This document shows positions 6,416 to 9,789 of a DNA stretch of 9,789 nt, piece by piece (position 1 is the first letter of the stretch; every line of letters starts with the position of its first letter). Location: positions 1-9,789 of the forward strand of contig CALKYG010000431.1 in assembly GCA_938003575.1 (NCBI GenBank), read 5' to 3'. This DNA is from an uncultured Alphaproteobacteria bacterium (GTDB lineage Bacteria; Pseudomonadota; Alphaproteobacteria; Caulobacterales; Parvularculaceae). The notes under the pieces are model-generated. The model was not told where the DNA came from and made no database searches. It saw only the letters and a program-made list of their open reading frames with translations. Position numbers and translations under genes: made by a program.

Positions 6416-7780
6416 ATGGTGCGCGCCATGTTCGCGAGGCTCTTCGCCGGAAAGACCCTGAAGGCGCGCGCCATGAAGGGCGGCGCCGTCGCGCTTGGCG
6501 GCTTCGGCGCCGCGCAGGCGATCCGGCTCGCCTCAAATCTCATCATGACGCGCCTCATCGCGCCGGACGCTTTCGGCCTGATGGGCGTCACGGTCGCGCT
6601 TCACGTCTGGATCGGGATGATGAGCGATCTCGGGCTCAACGCCTCCATCATCCGCTCGAAGCACGGCGAGGACCCGGACTATCTCGCAACCGCCCGCACG
6701 CTCCAGCTCGCGCGCGCCGCGTTCGTCGCGTCCGTCCTGGTCGTCGCGGCGCTGGCGCAGCCGCATCTCGCCGCCCAGGGGCTGCTGCGCGAGGGGTCCG
6801 TCTACGCCGATCCCCGGCTGCCGGCCTTTCTGTATGCGATCGCGCTGTCGATGATGATCGCCGGCTTTTCGGCGATGCGCATCGCGCTTCACAACCGCAA
6901 GCTCGACCTTTTCCCGGTCATCCGGCTTGAACTCGGCGCGCAGGTGATCGCCCTTGCGTCGATGGCGGCGGCGGCGGTCATGGGCCTTGGCGTCTATTCG
7001 CTCGCGCTCGGCGGCGTCGTCAGCGAGCTTGTGAAAACGGCGGGGTCCTATGTCGCGCTCAAGGGCCCGCCGGCGCGTTTCGGTTTTCATCGCGAGCATT
7101 TCCGCGAGATCTTCACCTTCGGCAAATGGCTGATCGTCGCCTCGACCTTCGGATTCCTCGCGCAGCGCGGCGACCAGATCCTGTTCGGCTGGATGTTCGA
7201 CCTCAGAAGCTTTTCTCTCTATTCGATTGCGACGATCTGGATCGTCACCGCGGTGACGGTGATCGAGACCGTGCAGCGGCGCGTCGCCAATCCGGCGCTC
7301 GCCGAGCTCCACCGCGAGCGGTCGCACGACCTGACCCGCGTCTACCGGCGCATCCGCGCGCTTTACGACGCCTCGGTGTTCGCGCTTTTTCTCGGCGTTG
7401 TTTTCCTCGCCGACTTTTTCATCTCCATCCTCTACACCGACGACTATCACGGCGTCGCGCACTATATGAAGCTGCTGGCGCTGGCGCTGCTGCTCGTTCC
7501 CTATCGCCTCCTGAATTCGGTTGTCCTCACCGGCGGCGACAGCCGCCGCTTCACGGTTCTGACCGTCATTCCCGGCGGCGCGCTGCTTGCCGGGACGCCC
7601 ATCGTCTTTCATTATTTCGGCGCTGACGCCGCGATCGCCTTCGCCGTCACGACGCCGATTTTCGCTCTTCCTTTCAACTGGAAATACGCGGCGAAATACA
7701 TCAGGATCGACTATGCGCGCGAGAGTGCGATGGCGGCCGTCACCATTGTCGCCGCGGTCATGCTGCTGCGCTTCGTTTAG
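6416..7780 (+). CDS. Wzx-type lipopolysaccharide/oligosaccharide flippase (MOP superfamily)
   Basis: Polytopic inner-membrane protein, 454 residues, that moves lipid-linked sugar repeat units from the cytoplasmic to the periplasmic face for the polymerase/ligase. The N-terminal part shows the family pattern: a glycine-rich first helix (about 22-45), the TRLIAPDAFGLMGV turn (45-58), then MMSDLGLNASIIRSK (68-82). Further hydrophobic segments lie at about 100-120, 136-158, 170-200, 236-250, 268-285, 318-340, 352-372, 379-400, 403-420 and 436-453, so around 12-14 helices, normal for Wzx. Charged stretches such as the one around 297-315 look cytoplasmic. The open frame extends upstream to 4556, but that part is an Arg-rich shadow of the ligase gene; the ATG at 6416 with AGGA is preferred, with ATG 6428 as a second possibility. 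The epimerase gene follows after 12 bases. The sugar specificity cannot be read from the sequence. Confidence 0.88.
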   Translation: MVRAMFARLFAGKTLKARAMKGGAVALGGFGAAQAIRLASNLIMTRLIAPDAFGLMGVTVALHVWIGMMSDLGLNASIIRSKHGEDPDYLATARTLQLARAAFVASVLVVAALAQPHLAAQGLLREGSVYADPRLPAFLYAIALSMMIAGFSAMRIALHNRKLDLFPVIRLELGAQVIALASMAAAAVMGLGVYSLALGGVVSELVKTAGSYVALKGPPARFGFHREHFREIFTFGKWLIVASTFGFLAQRGDQILFGWMFDLRSFSLYSIATIWIVTAVTVIETVQRRVANPALAELHRERSHDLTRVYRRIRALYDASVFALFLGVVFLADFFISILYTDDYHGVAHYMKLLALALLLVPYRLLNSVVLTGGDSRRFTVLTVIPGGALLAGTPIVFHYFGADAAIAFAVTTPIFALPFNWKYAAKYIRIDYARESAMAAVTIVAAVMLLRFV

Positions 7781-7783
7781 GAC

Positions 7784-7788
7784 GAGGG
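7784..7788 (+). promoter_or_regulatory. Ribosome binding site deciding a TTG start for rfbC
   Basis: GAGGG lies 4 bases before TTG at 7793. The in-frame codons between the flippase stop TAG (7778-7780) and this TTG are GAC GAG GGT CCG, none of them a start, so TTG is the only plausible start ahead of the conserved N-terminus. Confidence 0.75.
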
Positions 7789-7792
7789 TCCG

Positions 7793-8341
7793 TTGCTCGA
7801 CATTCGCAAGACAGAAATCGAAGGCGTGCTTCTGGTCACGCCGAGGCGCCTTTCCGACGCGCGCGGCTTCTTCGTCGAAACCTGGAACGCCGAACGCTTC
7901 CGGGAGGCGGGGATCGCCGACATTTTCGTGCAGGACAATCATTCTCTCTCGGTCGCGGCGGGAACGGTGCGCGGCCTTCATTATCAGGCGCCGCCGCGCG
8001 CGCAGGCCAAGCTCGTGCGCGTTCTCAAGGGCGCGATCATCGACGTCGCCGTCGACGCCCGAAAGGGATCGCCGACTTACGGCCGCCATGTGCGCGCGCA
8101 TCTTTCCGCCGAGAACGGCGCGCAGCTTCTCGTTCCAGCGGGCTTCCTGCACGGCTTTGCGACGCTCGAGCCGATGACGGAAGTCGCCTACAAGGTTTCG
8201 GATTTTTATTCCGCCGAGCATGACGGCGCCGTGCTGTGGAGTTCTCTCGGCGTCGACTGGGGCGTCGCCCCGGAAAACGCCGTTCTTTCCGACAAGGACG
8301 CCGCCGCCGTTCCGTTCAGCGCGTTCAATTCGCCTTTCTAG
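7793..8341 (+). CDS. rfbC: dTDP-4-dehydrorhamnose 3,5-epimerase (RmlC/RfbC)
   Basis: Cupin enzyme that epimerises C3 and C5 of dTDP-4-dehydro-6-deoxyglucose, the third step toward dTDP-L-rhamnose, in the cytoplasm. 182 residues, the usual length. Landmarks: DARGFFVETW (22-31), binding of the nucleotide sugar; QDNHS (47-51); RGLHYQ with catalytic His63 and Arg60 (60-65); Lys73 in QAKLVRVLKG; DVAVDARKGSPTYG (84-97); LVPAGFLHGFATL (113-125); Tyr133 in the AYKVSDFY segment as the probable acid; and an Asp in LSDKD (165-169) that probably pairs with His63. All key residues therefore look present. It starts at TTG, 12 bases after the flippase stop, so the two form one operon. None of its usual partners rmlA, rmlB or rmlD is adjacent, so they must lie elsewhere, or the enzyme serves a related deoxysugar route. 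Residue roles are from knowledge of the RmlC family. Confidence 0.92.
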   Translation: MLDIRKTEIEGVLLVTPRRLSDARGFFVETWNAERFREAGIADIFVQDNHSLSVAAGTVRGLHYQAPPRAQAKLVRVLKGAIIDVAVDARKGSPTYGRHVRAHLSAENGAQLLVPAGFLHGFATLEPMTEVAYKVSDFYSAEHDGAVLWSSLGVDWGVAPENAVLSDKDAAAVPFSAFNSPF

Positions 8342-8620
8342 GGAATCCCGGCGCTTTCGCGTTTCGCGTCTTTTCCAGCGATGACGCGGGCCGCAGCCCG
8401 AAAAGGCGCCCTTTTTGCCTGGAAAAAAGGACGCCCCTTCGCCGGCTTTCCGATCCTTTGATTCCCCTGATGCGCGATACGGCACGGATGGACGCTCCTC
8501 AACGGTCGAGACGCCATCATAAGGCCTCGCGCGAGGTGTAGGACGGTTCAAAATTCCTGATACGGAACAATGTGTTGATGGTTTTCGTGTTATTGGGGCG
8601 CCTGTTTTTGCAAACCGGAA
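8342..8620. other. Convergent intergenic gap between rfbC and glyS
   Basis: 279 bases with no supported gene; small open frames here lack a ribosome site and conserved sequence. It holds several inverted repeats: CGGGC-CGCA-GCCCG (8387-8400), the larger hairpin at 8405-8435, and the perfect palindrome CCTCGCGCGAGG (8525-8536). The part from about 8545 to 8615 is AT-richer than the rest of the window, with no clear promoter pattern. Both neighbouring genes end into this gap, so termination for both is expected here. Confidence 0.6.
8405..8435 (-). terminator. Possible hairpin terminator downstream of glyS
   Basis: Arms GGCGCCCTTTTT (8405-8416) and AAAAAGGACGCC (8424-8435) pair with one mismatch around a 7-base loop. 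Read on the minus strand, the GC-rich base of the stem is followed by TTTT (8404-8401) and then by a second GC hairpin (8400-8387), an arrangement compatible with intrinsic termination of the glyS transcript, about 186 bases past its stop. The T run is short. On the plus strand no T run follows, so it is less likely to end the rfbC transcript. Confidence 0.4.
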
Positions 8621-9789
8621 TCAGCCTTCAAGCCTGCCCAAATCCGCAACGCACGCCGTCGCCGCGATGAAGCGCTGCAAGAGCGCGAGGCGATTGGCGC
8701 GCAACGACTTGTCGTCGGCGTTCACCGTCACCTTGTCGAAAAAGGCGTCGATGGGCGCGCGTAATGAGGCGAGCGCCGCCATCGCGTCGGCGAATTTTTC
8801 CGCCGCGAGCGCTGTTGACGCTTTTTCCTCCGCTGACGTCAGCGCCGCGAAAAGCGCTTTTTCCTCCGCCTGTTGCAGCGCATTTTCATCGACCGCGGAA
8901 TTTTCGGGCAGCGCGCCTTTCTTCTCTTCGGCTTTCAGGATGTTCGCCGCGCGCTTGTAGCCCGCCGCGAGATTGGCGCCGTCATCGGTTTTGAGGAAGG
9001 CTTCGAGCGCTTCGAGCTTCCTGACGATGAGGACGAGATCGTCTTCCAGCGAGCCATCCGCTTTCGCCAGCACCGCATCGATATGATCGTAGCGATGGCC
9101 TTTGTCTTTGAGATAAACTTTCAGGCGGTCGTGGAAGAAGGCGACGAGAATCGAGCGCGGGCCCCACGGCTGCTCGCCTTCCCAGGCGGCCATCGGAAAA
9201 GCGTGCAGTCCGTCCATCGCGACGCACGCCCCCTTGACGGCGTCGCGAAGCGACACGCGCAGCGCATTGGCGCCGCAGATTTCAATGACGCCGAGCGCCG
9301 CGCGTCGCAGCGCAAACGGATCGCTCGATCCGGTCGGCTTCTTGCCGATCGCCCAGAACGCGGTCAGCGTGTCGATCTTGTCGGCGAGCGCCACGGCGAC
9401 GGAAACCGGCGCCGTCGGAACGTCGTCATCGGCGCCTTGCGGCTTGTAGTGATCGCGAATGGCGTCGGCGATTTCCGCTTTGACGCCTTGCGCCGTCGCG
9501 TAATACCGCCCCATCAGCCCTTGCAGTTCCGGAAACTCATAGACCATGCCGGTTGTGAGGTCCGCTTTCGCGAGCAGCGCGGCTTTCTCCGCAAGGTCGG
9601 GATCGGCGCCGACCGCGGGAGCGATTTCCTTCGCCAGCGCCGCAATGCGCCGCGCCTTGTCGCCGATCGAACCGAGCCCTTCGAAAAACGTGACGCGGTC
9701 CAGGTCTTTCACGCGCTCTTCAAGCGGCGTTTTGAGATCCTGATGATAGAGATACCAGGCGTCCGAAAGTCGCGCGGTCAACACGCGCT
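8621..9789 (-). CDS. glyS: Glycyl-tRNA synthetase beta subunit (partial, C-terminal 388 residues)
   Basis: Beta chain of the bacterial alpha2beta2 glycyl-tRNA synthetase, which charges tRNA-Gly and contributes tRNA recognition. The frame is open to the right edge, so the N-terminal part (about 300 of a usual roughly 690-700 residues) is outside the window; the GTG at 9784-9782 is an internal Val codon. Visible family landmarks, in order: RLSDAWYLYHQDL near the edge, the HD-like region with KADLTTGMVYEFPELQGLMG, then ALADKIDTLTAFWAIG, PTGSSDPFALRRAALG, and the C-terminal DALR-like anticodon region with FFHDRLKVYLKDKG and YDHIDAVLA. It ends at TGA (8623-8621). It points toward rfbC and is a housekeeping gene unrelated to the polysaccharide block. 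A Glu/Ala/Lys-rich segment near 8850-8940 replaces less conserved sequence. Confidence 0.96.
   Translation of the reverse strand, partial: RVLTARLSDAWYLYHQDLKTPLEERVKDLDRVTFFEGLGSIGDKARRIAALAKEIAPAVGADPDLAEKAALLAKADLTTGMVYEFPELQGLMGRYYATAQGVKAEIADAIRDHYKPQGADDDVPTAPVSVAVALADKIDTLTAFWAIGKKPTGSSDPFALRRAALGVIEICGANALRVSLRDAVKGACVAMDGLHAFPMAAWEGEQPWGPRSILVAFFHDRLKVYLKDKGHRYDHIDAVLAKADGSLEDDLVLIVRKLEALEAFLKTDDGANLAAGYKRAANILKAEEKKGALPENSAVDENALQQAEEKALFAALTSAEEKASTALAAEKFADAMAALASLRAPIDAFFDKVTVNADDKSLRANRLALLQRFIAATACVADLGRLEG

Noticed and set aside
6533..8551. 672-residue minus-strand open frame opposite the flippase and rfbC.
   Set aside because: Highly charged, low-complexity translation with no recognisable motif. 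It is explained by high-GC third positions of the sense genes, both of which carry clear family motifs.
8342..8620. Possible small gene or RNA in the rfbC-glyS gap.
   Set aside because: No start codon with a ribosome site, no promoter pattern and no known RNA fold was recognisable; only hairpins are visible.
9782..9784. GTG as a start codon of the glyS fragment.
   Set aside because: Conserved family sequence continues through it to the window edge, and the visible part matches only the C-terminal half of the beta subunit.
1..9789. Mobile elements, CRISPR arrays, tRNA or attachment sites.
   Set aside because: No transposase or integrase sequence, no regularly spaced repeats and no tRNA-like cloverleaf was seen; the only direct repeats are short.

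Overview
The window is high-GC chromosomal DNA of an alphaproteobacterium, probably of the Hyphomicrobiales (inferred from gene style and codon use, not proven). Seven genes are visible, five complete and two cut by the window ends. Coding density is high; the only gaps are about 110, 249 and 279 bases.

Left part (1-4421, all on the minus strand): a three-gene type I secretion system in the transcription order TolC-family outer membrane channel, ABC permease/ATPase, HlyD-family adaptor. The genes are packed with 2-base and 0-base gaps, so they almost certainly form one operon. The adaptor runs off the left edge. The ABC protein looks like the LapB/LssB branch but lacks the N-terminal C39-like domain of that branch. 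No secreted substrate (RTX or adhesin) is in view.

Middle (4532-8341): surface-polysaccharide genes. An O-antigen ligase/polymerase-like membrane protein lies on the minus strand directly upstream of tolC. Divergent from it on the plus strand is a two-gene unit: a Wzx-type flippase and an RmlC-type dTDP-4-dehydrorhamnose 3,5-epimerase that starts at TTG. Together these make, flip and polymerise or ligate a probably deoxyhexose-containing glycan. Their position beside the secretion operon suggests, without proving it, that the secreted protein works at or on the same polysaccharide (adhesin or glycanase).

Right part (8342-9789): a gene-free convergent gap with hairpins, then the C-terminal half of glyS (glycyl-tRNA synthetase beta chain) on the minus strand, a housekeeping gene that marks the edge of the polysaccharide/secretion block.

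The most notable non-coding signal is that the tetramer TTAA was found by eye only three times in the window, always as TTAAC and always in the two gaps upstream of the secretion and polysaccharide genes. This resembles half-sites of the cell-cycle regulator CtrA. No mobile element, CRISPR array, tRNA or rRNA was seen. Nothing here is clearly a new system; the best leads are the ABC protein without its C39-like domain, the unknown secretion substrate and the TTAAC elements.
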